A stretch of DNA of 47,828 nucleotides from CAZCJA01 sp964499015 (GCA_964499015.1 CAZCJA010000006.1:1-47828); one strand, 5' to 3'; numbered from the stretch's first letter, positions 1 to 8,565 are shown. The notes: a model not told the origin generated them from the sequence alone. Numbers and translations: made by a program.

Positions 1-2
1 AA

Positions 3-590
3 ACGCTCGCCGCCATCGACCGCCATTTTGGCGGCTCTATTTATTCGCTCAAGTCCCTGTTTGGTGACCAGCAGCGGCAGGTTTTTAGCCAGATTCTTGA
101 AGCAACGATGGAAGACATCGAGGCCACGCATCGTAGCGTCTATGAACGCAACGCGACGCTGCTGAAATTTTTAGCGGAGTTTAAAATGCCGCTACCGAAG
201 GCGCTGGCGACGTCGGTTGAGTTCGTTTTGAACGCCGATCTCAAGCGCGCGATCCAGGCGGACGAGCCGGACTTGAAGCGCATTATGGACATCTTTGAAG
301 AATCGAAATCGTGCCGGGTCCATTTGGACACAGTTGGGCTTGGTTATTTGATTGAAGGCGCGATCGAAAAAGTCATGCGGCGTTTGCGCGAGAACCCCAA
401 CGACACGCAGCTGGTAAAGAAGCTGGAGGCCGCGATGGAATTGGTGGGCAAGCTCCCGTTTGAGTTGAACGTGTGGCGTATCCAAAATATCTTTTACGAC
501 GTGGTTCATCGCGTCGGGGTTGATCCGGCCTTATACAAGCGGCTCGGAGAAAGATTGCGCGTCCGCGTCGAAATGCCTGTGCTAAAATAA
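3..590 (+). CDS. GH57 family glycoside hydrolase with DUF3536, C-terminal part only
   Basis: The reading frame is open from the first bases of the window, so this is the C-terminal ~195 residues of a larger protein that starts upstream; the internal ATG at 108 is not the real start. The visible part resembles DUF3536, the all-helical C-terminal domain found on one branch of GH57 alpha-amylase/alpha-mannosidase-like enzymes, including the HFGGSIYSLKSLFGD-type segment at its start. The catalytic GH57 barrel is outside the window. A second GH57 enzyme lies at 2469, which supports a local alpha-glucan (glycogen-type) cluster. The last codons contain TGCTAAAAT (580-588), a possible extended -10 for the next gene. 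Family assignment is by recall of the domain pattern and is fairly firm; the substrate is unknown. Confidence 0.75.
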   Translation, partial: TLAAIDRHFGGSIYSLKSLFGDQQRQVFSQILEATMEDIEATHRSVYERNATLLKFLAEFKMPLPKALATSVEFVLNADLKRAIQADEPDLKRIMDIFEESKSCRVHLDTVGLGYLIEGAIEKVMRRLRENPNDTQLVKKLEAAMELVGKLPFELNVWRIQNIFYDVVHRVGVDPALYKRLGERLRVRVEMPVLK

Positions 591-614
591 CCGTAACACG
601 TAAAAGGAGTTTTT

Positions 615-938
615 ATGACGACACCCGTAACACCATCAACCGATATTGGACGCAATGATCCGTGCCACTGCGGCTCGGGCAAGAAATACAAAAAGTGCCA
701 TTTGGAAAAAGACGAGCAGACCGATCGCAAAGCCCGCGAGAAGGCGGCGCTGAACGCTGCCAAAGTTGCGGCGGATGAAGCCAAAAAGAACCCGGAACCG
801 GAGCACGCACACGGGGGTTCCAAGCCCGCGCATGGTGACGATAAAAAAAGCGGATGGCTTGGCAAAATGGCTAACAAAATGGGATTTTCGCACACCAACA
901 CCCAGCGCCGGACGCCGTCGGCCAATAAAGGCGGCTAG
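615..938 (+). CDS. SEC-C motif zinc-binding protein
   Basis: A 107-residue protein preceded by a good Shine-Dalgarno (AAAGGAG at 603-609). Residues 12-30 contain the SEC-C signature GRNDPCHCGSGKKYKKCH, the zinc-binding motif best known from the C-terminus of SecA and from many small stand-alone proteins. The remainder is a charged, Lys/Ala/Glu-rich helical stretch and a basic tail ending NKGG, with no transmembrane segment. Stand-alone SEC-C proteins have no single established role. Here it sits 24 bp behind a GH57 gene in a glucan cluster with no obvious functional link. The motif is certain; the function is not. Confidence 0.85.
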   Translation: MTTPVTPSTDIGRNDPCHCGSGKKYKKCHLEKDEQTDRKAREKAALNAAKVAADEAKKNPEPEHAHGGSKPAHGDDKKSGWLGKMANKMGFSHTNTQRRTPSANKGG

Positions 939-1131
939 GCTGAAGTTGAATAGCGCTGATACTCAGTAATTTTTACTTTTGGGCGGCGAGTTCGTTCAGT
1001 AGCAAAGCTTTTCGTTTTTTCTCGGCGAAAAAAAAACCAACCTATTTGGCGTCAAATCGTACTATGATCGTGATGCGAACCTTGCAGCGGTGACCTAACC
1101 CACTCGTGAGAGGTTTCTTGGATGAATAGGC

Positions 1132-2472
1132 ATGAAGAAAACGCCCCATGTAATATGGGTTTGTCCCAGCAGCGAATTTTTCTTTCGCTCCAAAGGCGCG
1201 GTGCAGTGCCGCCCCAACTCCGTACTGCCCAAGCTGTCCGAACAAGGGCTGCGCATCAATGTCCTAATCCCCTTTAACGCCGCCCTCCTTCCCAAGACAA
1301 AACTTACAGCATCCCGCATCACGCGTTCAGTCATTCAGTTGGCCGAAAAAATTCCCGTCGAGTTCGTTAAGCTCACAAAGGGCGAAGCCAATCCAGGGAT
1401 CTTTATGCTGAAGACGCCCGCGCTCGAGCCCGCGATTGACAGCGCGGTTTTCTCCAAGGCCGCTATTAAGCTTGCCGAGCAATTAAAGAAACCCGTCGAT
1501 ATTTTTCACCTATTCAATTGGAAGTCGTCGCTTTTGCCTTTGTTTGTCGAGCTTGAAAAGGCGGGCGCTGCGCTGTTCAAAAATGCGCGCACATTCCTGA
1601 ACATCACGCAGATCGGACACGAGGGGAATTTTTCGCCGACGCTTTTGCCGCGCATTGGCGTGCCCGACACGCTGTTCCATCCGGACGGAATCGAATTTTA
1701 CGGGCAAGTGAGCTATTTGAAGACGGGCCTGCTGTTCGCGGATGGAATCGGTTTGGTGGACGGACGGCACATCAACGGGGCGATGCACAACAAGGCCCGC
1801 GCCCAGTACGAAGGAATTTTTGAAACCCAGATGTTTAAACTCCGCCGTTGGGCGTCCGACCACTCGCTGCGCGCTTATTTGGACGCTTACCACGAGCTTC
1901 TTCGCCTGCCCAAATCAAAACCCCTTCTCGATAGCTTGATGAAACGTCTTCATCCCGACGCCGACGCCGCGCAGCACTTCATCAACAGCTGGGGACCGCT
2001 GCCGCGTGACCATTATGGCGCCAATCAAATCGGTTTTCTTATCCAAGCGCCGCAGAAAGCGTATACGTTCTGGGAGTGGAGCGGCGACGAGATGGTGGAT
2101 TTCGGCATCGAAGTAACCCATTTTGGGTCCGGGCGCACGACACTGCTCGGCCGCGGATTAAGTTTTGTCGGCGAATTTTGGCTGGATGTTGAGCCGGACC
2201 AGGAATATCAAGTGGAGTTGGTCGGATGGACGCCTTCTGGCGAGCGCCGTGGGCTGCTGCGCTCTAAGCGCGTGCGCACGCCGCGCATGGGCCCGAGCGC
2301 GAACACCATGGCGACGCTGATCGATACGTCGACCGGAGAACGCACGACGCTCGAAGGATCTGAATTGTCGATGGGCGAGGCGTGGTCGCGTTGGGGAGGC
2401 GGCTCGAGCGGATTCATGGGCGCCTCCGGCCGCTTCGGTTCGAGCAACGTGGTGGATTGGGGGCAGCAATGA
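1132..2472 (+). CDS. Glycogen synthase (GT5) N-terminal domain fused to DUF4912
   Basis: A 446-residue protein. Residues ~5-205 follow the N-terminal Rossmann domain of GT5 glycogen/starch synthases: an opening strand, a LPKLSEQGLRINVLIP segment, an INITQIGHEG-like region, and EFYGQVSYLKTGLLFADG at ~188-205, which matches the GlgA 'NxLKxGLxFAD' segment. The usual KxGGL ADP-glucose motif near the N-terminus is replaced by RSKGAVQ, and the second GT-B domain with the nucleotide-sugar site is absent. Instead residues ~293-390 form a DUF4912 domain (YGANQIGFLIQAP, FWEWS, TPRMGPS). The C-terminal ~50 residues are Gly/Ser-rich. It is probably not an active synthase. An in-frame stop at 1123 fixes the start at or after 1132. 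It overlaps the GH57 gene by ATGA, so the two are probably translated together. Confidence 0.75.
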   Translation: MKKTPHVIWVCPSSEFFFRSKGAVQCRPNSVLPKLSEQGLRINVLIPFNAALLPKTKLTASRITRSVIQLAEKIPVEFVKLTKGEANPGIFMLKTPALEPAIDSAVFSKAAIKLAEQLKKPVDIFHLFNWKSSLLPLFVELEKAGAALFKNARTFLNITQIGHEGNFSPTLLPRIGVPDTLFHPDGIEFYGQVSYLKTGLLFADGIGLVDGRHINGAMHNKARAQYEGIFETQMFKLRRWASDHSLRAYLDAYHELLRLPKSKPLLDSLMKRLHPDADAAQHFINSWGPLPRDHYGANQIGFLIQAPQKAYTFWEWSGDEMVDFGIEVTHFGSGRTTLLGRGLSFVGEFWLDVEPDQEYQVELVGWTPSGERRGLLRSKRVRTPRMGPSANTMATLIDTSTGERTTLEGSELSMGEAWSRWGGGSSGFMGASGRFGSSNVVDWGQQ

Positions 2473-4034
2473 GCTCGAACGGCTATTTGGCCCTTGTTCT
2501 TCACGCGCACTTGCCGTTTATTCGGCATCCGGAGTTTCCTGATTTTCTGGAAGAAGACTGGTATTACGAAGCGGTGGTTGAAACCTACGTGCCGCTCCTC
2601 ATGCGTTTTGAAAAACTTCGCGATGAAGGGATTCCGTTCCAATTAACGATGTCGGTCACGCCGCCGCTGGCGACAATGATGGAAGACGGCGTTCTGCAGG
2701 GACGTTTGCGCCTCTATATTGATAAGCGTATCGAACTGATGCAGAAAGAAGTGAAGCGCGCCAACCACGGCCATGTGAAATATCTTGCCGAATATTACCT
2801 GCAGAATTTAAGCACGATCAAAGATTTCTTGTTCAATAAGCATCAGGGCCGGCTCATCAATAGCCTTCGCGGATTGCTGGATTCGGGCCATTTGGAAATT
2901 ATTACTTGTACTGCGACGCACGGCTTTTTGCCTCTGATGACGGGTCTTCCGGCATGGCGCGCGCAGATTTCCGCCGCGGTTAAATCCCATGAACGCTATT
3001 TCGGCCGCAAGCCGCGCGGCATCTGGCTCGCCGAGTGCGGGTACGCCGAAGATGTTGAGCTAGCGCTAAAAGAACACGGGGTTGAATATTTCTTCACAGA
3101 TTCACACGGCATTTTGTACGGCGAGCCCCAGCCGTTGTACGGCGTTTACGCGCCGGTGATCACTGAGGCGGGCGTGAACGTGTTTGCGCGCGATCCGGAA
3201 TCGAGCAAGCAGGTATGGAGCCAAAAGGAAGGTTACCCGGGCGACGCCGAGTACCGGGAGTTTTATCGCGACTTGGGTTACGACGCCGACTACGATTACA
3301 TTAAACCCTATCTGCATTCGGATGGCGACCGGCGCGGCATCGGCATCAAATATCACAAAATCACGGGAAATGTCGGGTTATCTGAGAAAGCGTTTTATGA
3401 TCCGGCCAAAGCCGCGCAAAAAGCCGAGGAGCACGCCGGCAACTTTATGTTTAATCGTCAGGCCCAGGTGCGCTTCCTAAACGGCAAAACCAAGAACCCT
3501 CCTATTATTGTGTCCCCTTATGATGCTGAATTGTTCGGCCATTGGTGGTACGAAGGCCCGCTTTTTCTGGATGCACTCATCCGCAAAATGGCCGGGATCC
3601 GCGGCGAGGTTGAACTGATCAGCTGCGCCACGTATCTGGACCGCCATCCGGTCCGTCAGCTGCAAAAGCCCAATCCGTCCACGTGGGGCTCGGAGGGCTA
3701 CAATTTGGTGTGGCTGAACGGGGGGAACGCCTGGCTTTACCGGCATCAGCATTGGGCGGAAGAGAAAATGCGGAAAATTCGACTTCAATTCCCGGACGCC
3801 TATGGAGACGTTAAGCGCGCGATCGACCAATTGCAGCGCGAGCTCCTATTAATGCAGTCCAGCGACTGGGCGTTCATCATGACCACGGGCACCACTGTGT
3901 CCTACGCCACTAAGCGGTTCCGCGAGCATTTGGACCGTTTTGGCCGTTTGGCGGGCCAAATCGAGGGCGACAAAATCGACACGTCTTTCCTGTCGGAATT
4001 AGAGGGGAAGGACTACATTTTTCAGGCCGTCTAG
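2469..4034 (+). CDS. GH57 DUF1957 enzyme, probable 1,4-alpha-glucan branching enzyme
   Basis: A 521-residue GH57 protein of the DUF1957 branch, the group that includes Thermotoga AmyC and the Thermus/Thermococcus branching enzymes. The start is ATG 2469, which overlaps the preceding stop as ATGA; a frame extension to 2382 would add 29 residues inside the upstream gene and is rejected. GH57 motifs are visible in order: HAHLPF (12-17), HGFLPLM, GIWLAECGY with the expected nucleophile Glu189, and YDAELFGHWWYEGP with the expected acid/base Asp352. A helical C-terminal region ends in an SSDWAFIMTTGT motif typical of the family. It would act in the cytoplasm on alpha-glucan. Branching activity is inferred from family membership; amylase-type hydrolysis is the alternative. 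Confidence 0.88.
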   Translation: MSSNGYLALVLHAHLPFIRHPEFPDFLEEDWYYEAVVETYVPLLMRFEKLRDEGIPFQLTMSVTPPLATMMEDGVLQGRLRLYIDKRIELMQKEVKRANHGHVKYLAEYYLQNLSTIKDFLFNKHQGRLINSLRGLLDSGHLEIITCTATHGFLPLMTGLPAWRAQISAAVKSHERYFGRKPRGIWLAECGYAEDVELALKEHGVEYFFTDSHGILYGEPQPLYGVYAPVITEAGVNVFARDPESSKQVWSQKEGYPGDAEYREFYRDLGYDADYDYIKPYLHSDGDRRGIGIKYHKITGNVGLSEKAFYDPAKAAQKAEEHAGNFMFNRQAQVRFLNGKTKNPPIIVSPYDAELFGHWWYEGPLFLDALIRKMAGIRGEVELISCATYLDRHPVRQLQKPNPSTWGSEGYNLVWLNGGNAWLYRHQHWAEEKMRKIRLQFPDAYGDVKRAIDQLQRELLLMQSSDWAFIMTTGTTVSYATKRFREHLDRFGRLAGQIEGDKIDTSFLSELEGKDYIFQAV

Positions 4035-4061
4035 GGGTTTTTCCCCTCGATAAAAATTTTC

Positions 4062-4091
4062 TTGACACCCTTTTGCGCAGAAAGCTATAAA
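4062..4091 (+). promoter_or_regulatory. Promoter of glnN, sigma70-type
   Basis: TTGACA (4062-4067), an 18-bp spacer and TATAAA (4086-4091): a near-consensus housekeeping promoter in the gap between the GH57 gene and glnN. The expected transcription start is near 4098, leaving about 100 bases of leader. Confidence 0.85.
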
Positions 4092-4105
4092 GCTCACATA
4101 TTCAC

Positions 4106-4121
4106 AAGGCAATGGAGCCTT
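4106..4121 (+). promoter_or_regulatory. Hexaloop hairpin in glnN leader, possible antiterminator (ANTAR-like half site)
   Basis: AAGGC (4106-4110), the six-base loop AATGGA, and GCCTT (4117-4121) form a perfect 5-bp hairpin. The loop has A at position 1 and G at position 4, the two loop bases conserved in RNA targets of ANTAR antiterminator proteins. Its 3' arm overlaps the 5' arm of the terminator at 4118, so only one of the two can form. The second hairpin of the classical two-hairpin ANTAR target is not seen upstream, because transcription should start only ~8 bases earlier. Confidence 0.45.
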
Positions 4122-4157
4122 CTTCTGAGACGGACACACCGGAAGAAGGTTTTTTTT
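4118..4157 (+). terminator. Intrinsic terminator inside the glnN leader (attenuator)
   Basis: CCTTCTTC (4118-4125) pairs with GAAGAAGG (4142-4149) and is followed by eight T. A further CGG/CCG pairing is possible inside the loop. It lies between the glnN promoter and the glnN start codon, so it should control read-through into glnN rather than end an upstream transcript. Confidence 0.8.
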
Positions 4158-4199
4158 TGCCCAACTTCTTTAAAAAAATAATGTCACGAGGGGAGAGTT

Positions 4200-6371
4200 A
4201 TGGCAACATTACAGGAAATCAGCAAAATTATCGGCACAAACGGTAAATCCATGAACGGTAAATCCAAAATTTCATCTGACGTCACCGAAGTGTTCGGTTC
4301 GAACGTGTTCAGCGACCGCGTGATGAAAGAGCGCCTGCCCAAAGATACCTATAAAGCTTTGAAAAAAACCATCGAAGAAGGCGCGCCGCTCACTCTTGAA
4401 GTGGCCAATGTTGTCGCCAACACGATGAAAGATTGGGCCATCGAAAAGGGCGCCACCCACTACACCCACTGGTTCCAGCCGCTCACCGGCATCACCGCCG
4501 AAAAGCATGACTCCTTTATTTCTCCGACCTCCGACGGCGGCGTGGTCATGGAATTCTCCGGCAAACAATTGATCCAGGGCGAACCGGACGCTTCCTCGTT
4601 CCCGTCGGGCGGCCTGCGCGCCACGTTTGAAGCCCGCGGCTACACCGCGTGGGACTGCACCTCGCCCGCCTTCTTGAAAGAAGACGGCGTCGGCAACGTG
4701 ACCTTGACCATCCCAACCGCGTTCTGCTCGTACACTGGCGAAGCGCTGGATAAGAAAACCCCGCTTCTTCGTTCCATGGAAGCCGTTTCGAAGCAAGCCA
4801 TGAGAATCTTGAGAGCTCTCGGCAATACCACCTCGAAACGCGTTACCTCGACGGTCGGTCCGGAGCAGGAGTACTTCCTTATTGATAAGAAATACTTCAA
4901 CAAGCGCATCGACTTGATCACCGCCGGCCGCTCGCTCTTCGGCGCCCCGTCCCCGAAAGGACAGGAACTCGAAGATCAATATTTCGGCGCGATCAAAGAC
5001 CGCATTTCCGCCTTCATGCGCGACTTGGACGTTGAACTCTGGAAAATGGGTGTGCTGTGCAAAACCAAGCACAACGAAGTCGCCCCGGCCCAATATGAAA
5101 TGGCCCCGATCTTCTCGACCACGAACATCGCCGCCGACCACAACCAGCTCGTCATGGAAACCATGCAGCGCGTTGCCGGACGCCACGATCTCGCCTGCTT
5201 GCTTCATGAGAAGCCTTTCGCCGGCGTAAATGGTTCGGGCAAACACAACAACTGGTCGCTCGCGACGGACGACGGTTTCAATTTGTTGGAACCCGGACAC
5301 ACTCCGCACGAAAACGAACAGTTCCTTCTTTTCTTGACCGCAACCTTGGCCGCAGTTGACCGCCACGCCGACAAACTTCGCGCCGGCGCCGCCAACCCGG
5401 GCAACGACCTCCGCCTTGGAGCCAACGAAGCCCCGCCCGCCATTATTTCGGCGTTCTTGGGCTCTGAGCTCACCGACATCCTTGAAGGGATCGGCAAAGG
5501 CAAAAAGGTTTCCGGTAAAGGCCAGCAGTATTTGAACATTGGCGTCGACTCGCTGCCGTCCTTGCCGAAAGACAACACCGACCGCAACCGCACGTCGCCT
5601 TTTGCCTTCACCGGCAACAAGTTCGAGTTCCGCATGGTGCCGTCGTCGATCTCGATCTCCGGACCGAACACGATCTTGAACACGATCGTCGCCGAAGCTC
5701 TTGATGAAGTCGCGACCCGCTTGGAAAAAGCGAAAGACATCGACAAAGAAGCCGCCGCGATCATCAAAGAACTTTGGAACAAGCATAGCCGCATCGTATA
5801 CAACGGCAACAACTACGGTGATGCCTGGGTGAAAGAAGCCGCAAAGCGCGGTTTGCCGAACATCCGCTCCACCGTCGCCGCCACCAAAGCGATGGCCTCG
5901 GCCGAAGCCGCCAAATTGTTTGAAAAGTACAAAGTGCTCTCCAAAACCGAACTGCACTCACGTGTCGAAGTGTACTGGGAATACTATTCCAAGTGCATCA
6001 ACATCGAAGCGTTGGCTTCGATCGACATGGCGAAGAAACAGTACATTCCCGCGGTGGTTGCTTACACCAGCGAATTGGCCAAAACCGTCAGCAATCTGAA
6101 AGACGCCGGCGCCAACGCCACGGTTCAGAAAGAATTATTGACGAAGGTTTCCGAGCTGCTCGGCGACGCGCAGGAAGGTTTGGAAGAGCTGGAAAAAGCC
6201 ACGAAGAAAGCTCAGGGCATTGCCGACGCGGAAGAACGCGCCGAATCGTTCCGCGATGACGTGTTCACCGCTCAGGTGGCCCTTCGCAAATCGATCGACG
6301 CTCTGGAAATGCTCTTGCCGGCGACGCAGTGGCCGGTTCCGAGCTACGCGGAGATGCTCTTCAAACTCTAA
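4200..6371 (+). CDS. glnN: Glutamine synthetase type III
   Basis: A 723-residue type III glutamine synthetase, which makes glutamine from glutamate, ammonia and ATP in the cytoplasm. The length matches GSIII (~690-730) and is far above GSI (~450-470). Visible landmarks include the GSIII N-terminal region, GPEQEYFL (220-227) with metal-binding glutamates, NEVAPAQYEMAPIF, the glutamate-binding segment NGSGKHNN (344-351), the ATP-site NRTSPFAFTGNKFEFRMVPS region (F475-R478) and a long helical C-terminal tail. A strong SD (GAGGGGAGAG) precedes ATG 4200. The gene is monocistronic, between its own promoter and attenuator and a terminator at 6394. Codon use is strongly biased to G/C-ending codons, consistent with high expression. 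Confidence 0.97.
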   Translation: MATLQEISKIIGTNGKSMNGKSKISSDVTEVFGSNVFSDRVMKERLPKDTYKALKKTIEEGAPLTLEVANVVANTMKDWAIEKGATHYTHWFQPLTGITAEKHDSFISPTSDGGVVMEFSGKQLIQGEPDASSFPSGGLRATFEARGYTAWDCTSPAFLKEDGVGNVTLTIPTAFCSYTGEALDKKTPLLRSMEAVSKQAMRILRALGNTTSKRVTSTVGPEQEYFLIDKKYFNKRIDLITAGRSLFGAPSPKGQELEDQYFGAIKDRISAFMRDLDVELWKMGVLCKTKHNEVAPAQYEMAPIFSTTNIAADHNQLVMETMQRVAGRHDLACLLHEKPFAGVNGSGKHNNWSLATDDGFNLLEPGHTPHENEQFLLFLTATLAAVDRHADKLRAGAANPGNDLRLGANEAPPAIISAFLGSELTDILEGIGKGKKVSGKGQQYLNIGVDSLPSLPKDNTDRNRTSPFAFTGNKFEFRMVPSSISISGPNTILNTIVAEALDEVATRLEKAKDIDKEAAAIIKELWNKHSRIVYNGNNYGDAWVKEAAKRGLPNIRSTVAATKAMASAEAAKLFEKYKVLSKTELHSRVEVYWEYYSKCINIEALASIDMAKKQYIPAVVAYTSELAKTVSNLKDAGANATVQKELLTKVSELLGDAQEGLEELEKATKKAQGIADAEERAESFRDDVFTAQVALRKSIDALEMLLPATQWPVPSYAEMLFKL

Positions 6372-6393
6372 TTCATTAAAAAATAGTCACGCG

Positions 6394-6435
6394 AAAGCCC
6401 TCCGTCAAAGTTCTTGGCGGGGGGCTTTTGTTTTT
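6394..6435 (+). terminator. Rho-independent terminator of glnN
   Basis: AAAGCCCTCCGTC (6394-6406) pairs with GGCGGGGGGCTTT (6416-6428) over 13 bp with two G-U pairs, followed by a T-rich tract. Confidence 0.92.
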
Positions 6436-6457
6436 GTTATACAGCAATCCACAGTTT

Positions 6458-6600
6458 TTAGGTGCCTGTCCGAAAACACAAAGGACAGGAGAATAGGGAA
6501 TCTCGAAGAGAGAGCGGACTAGCCACTGTAAAGCCAGGAGACCTGCCTAAGAAGAGAGCCTTCGCGTGTTCTAGGGTAACAGGCGAAAGGGCAATGGTCT
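6458..6600 (+). promoter_or_regulatory. Cobalamin (AdoCbl-type) riboswitch
   Basis: The 319-bp gap between glnN and the receptor gene holds a B12 riboswitch. AGCCACTG (6521-6528) and the B12-box AAGCCAGGAGACCTGCC (6531-6547) are near-perfect matches to the conserved core, and CTGTCC/GGACAG (6466-6488) forms the early paired stem. The ends are approximate. It is followed by an intrinsic terminator at 6617, so control is probably by transcription termination when cobalamin is bound. The genes behind it (receptor, DUF71, cobO) are the expected B12 uptake and salvage set. Confidence 0.95.
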
Positions 6601-6616
6601 CCTCAGTTCATTGTTT

Positions 6617-6649
6617 CCTCCGGTTCTCACGAGAGTCGGGGGATTTTTT
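6617..6649 (+). terminator. Expression-platform terminator of the cobalamin riboswitch
   Basis: CCTCCG (6617-6622) pairs with CGGGGG (6637-6642), with additional CTC/GAG pairing inside, followed by A and six T. It lies between the aptamer and the SD of the receptor gene (AAAGGAGA at ~6679). Confidence 0.8.
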
Positions 6650-6690
6650 ATGCCCTCACTCCTTCTGATTAAAAATCAAAGGAGAACACA

Positions 6691-8565
6691 ATGAAGACCA
6701 AAGCCGTTGCTGTATTGCTTAGTTTCTTTGTCATGCCCGCCCAGGCCGTCGAGTTTATTTCACTGACGAGATCGGCCAGTACATTGGAAAATTCACCCAC
6801 CAACGTGTCCGTTATCACCAAAGAAGAAATTGAATCTTTGGGCGCGGTCACGTTAACCGACATTATCGACATCGCTCCTGGTGTTAAGACGGAAACCACC
6901 GGTGGGTTCGGCGGTTTTGCCGGCATCAAAATCCGCGGCGTTCCCACGGCCAATCACACGCAAGTTGTTATCGATGATCAACCTTTGGGGGGCTCCTCCA
7001 TTCAAAACATCGATGTCGGCATGATTCCGGTGGAAGATATTGAACGGATCGAAATTGTCCGCGGTGCGGCCTCGTCTTTGTACGGCGCCAACACGATCGG
7101 CGGCGTGGTGCATGTCATCACCAAAAAAACGGCGTCGAGTACGCCTCTTGCCGGTGCGATTCGGTACGAAGGGCGTTCTCATCAAACGCACATTCAAACC
7201 AACGAAGTGCGCGCGAGCAACGAACGTGTGCGCGGATATTTGTTGGGCCGGCGCTGGGATACGCAGGGGTATCAAGACAACTCCGACGGAACAAATTCAT
7301 ATGTAAACGGCAGCGTCGGCACGACCTTTGCCCAGGACATGAAACTCGATTACGATTATTCGGTGACGCAGCAGGAGCAGGGCATAACCTCCGGAACCCC
7401 GATTGCTTATAAAGACTGGAACGGCGACCGCGAACGCCAGCCGTTCACGCCGACCGACCGCATTGATAAGAAACAAGAGCGGAATCGGATTCGCTTGGTC
7501 ATGCCGTTTGGACGCGTGATGATTCAGTCCACCGGACATCATTTTACCGATCAGCGCGAGACGTTTTCATCGGCGCCCAGCGCCTCCAAAAACACGATCA
7601 TCGGCAACGATACGCACGCGTTCTTTGACTTTGGTTTGACCATTGGCGCGTCCTATGAACGCGACGAACGCATCTCGCGCGGTCAATTGCCGCAGCACAT
7701 CGGCACGGGCGGCGCGTACATTCAGCAGGAACTTAGATTGAACGCGCTAACCCTCATCCCGGCGCTGCGCTGGGACCAGCACAGCATCTTCGGTAATGAA
7801 TACAATCCGCGTTTCACGGGTATTTTCCGCGCGAACGATAGCTGGAAGATCAGCGCCAACGCCGCGCGTTCGGTTCGCGCGCCCACCATTACGGACCTGT
7901 TCGAGACGTTCCCCAGCTCGTTCGATCCGTTCTATGACTTCTTTCCCAATCCGGATCTGAAGCCGGAAGTCGCCTGGACATACGATCTTGGCACGGAAGT
8001 AAGAGGGGAAAACACATCGTTTGCCTTTACAGGGTTCTACACGCGCATCAAAGACCGCATGGCCGCCGTCGATCCGGATGGCACAGCGGGCTTCTTCGGA
8101 GACTTCTCGAACAACATCGTCGAGAACGTCTCAAAGGCGAGGATTTACGGAACGGAAACCGAGGTGAAAGTGAAAATCGGACCGGTCTTAAACGTGCTAA
8201 ACCACACCTATCAATATGCGCGCACAACCACGCCGACCTCCGACACCTATGTGGATATGCGCCGCACGCCTCGTCATCTCTTCAACTACCGCCTGCACAT
8301 CGGATTGTGGCGCGGCGCGAGCTTGGTGAATCATCTGCAGTACGTCGGGCACCAATTCAACGATGACAATCGCAGCGACGCGTATCTTCCGCCGTCGACG
8401 GTTTGGAATGTCCGCTTGAGTCAGGACATCGGCGAGCAGTTCAATGTGTTTATCGGAGTGGAAAACGTGACCGATGAGCTTTATGCCAGCTCCGCTAACT
8501 TCGGCAACCCGGTTCCGGAACCGACGCGCATGTTTCAGGGCGGCGCTTCCTTCGAATTCAGATAA
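6691..8565 (+). CDS. btuB: TonB-dependent outer-membrane receptor, probable cobalamin transporter (BtuB-like)
   Basis: A 624-residue TonB-dependent receptor. An N-terminal signal peptide ends in PAQA (cleavage after ~19). A plug domain follows (SVITKEEIESLGAVTLTDII, VRGAASSLYGANTIGGVVHV) and then a beta-barrel ending in FEFR, an aromatic-x-aromatic outer-membrane insertion signal. It should import corrinoids across the outer membrane using TonB energy; the ExbBD/TonB genes are not in the window. The substrate call rests mainly on the cobalamin riboswitch directly upstream and the cobO and DUF71 genes downstream. The length is close to BtuB (~614). The symbol is used in the functional sense; the barrel sequence alone would only support 'TonB-dependent receptor'. 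Confidence 0.88.
   Translation: MKTKAVAVLLSFFVMPAQAVEFISLTRSASTLENSPTNVSVITKEEIESLGAVTLTDIIDIAPGVKTETTGGFGGFAGIKIRGVPTANHTQVVIDDQPLGGSSIQNIDVGMIPVEDIERIEIVRGAASSLYGANTIGGVVHVITKKTASSTPLAGAIRYEGRSHQTHIQTNEVRASNERVRGYLLGRRWDTQGYQDNSDGTNSYVNGSVGTTFAQDMKLDYDYSVTQQEQGITSGTPIAYKDWNGDRERQPFTPTDRIDKKQERNRIRLVMPFGRVMIQSTGHHFTDQRETFSSAPSASKNTIIGNDTHAFFDFGLTIGASYERDERISRGQLPQHIGTGGAYIQQELRLNALTLIPALRWDQHSIFGNEYNPRFTGIFRANDSWKISANAARSVRAPTITDLFETFPSSFDPFYDFFPNPDLKPEVAWTYDLGTEVRGENTSFAFTGFYTRIKDRMAAVDPDGTAGFFGDFSNNIVENVSKARIYGTETEVKVKIGPVLNVLNHTYQYARTTTPTSDTYVDMRRTPRHLFNYRLHIGLWRGASLVNHLQYVGHQFNDDNRSDAYLPPSTVWNVRLSQDIGEQFNVFIGVENVTDELYASSANFGNPVPEPTRMFQGGASFEFR

Noticed and set aside
1132..2472. GT5/DUF4912 gene as a degraded glycogen synthase pseudogene
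   Set aside because: The frame is intact over 446 codons, the DUF4912 domain is well kept and the stop overlaps the next start, so it is a maintained gene with changed function.
4035..4050. AGGGG-TTTTT-CCCCT hairpin after the GH57 gene as a terminator
   Set aside because: Only 5 bp of stem and no T run directly after it; too weak to list as a feature.
4272..5957. 561-codon open frame on the minus strand opposite glnN
   Set aside because: It is the shadow of a highly GC3-biased gene: low-complexity Gly/Arg/Val/Phe-rich product, no SD, no family resemblance, fully inside a confident glutamine synthetase.
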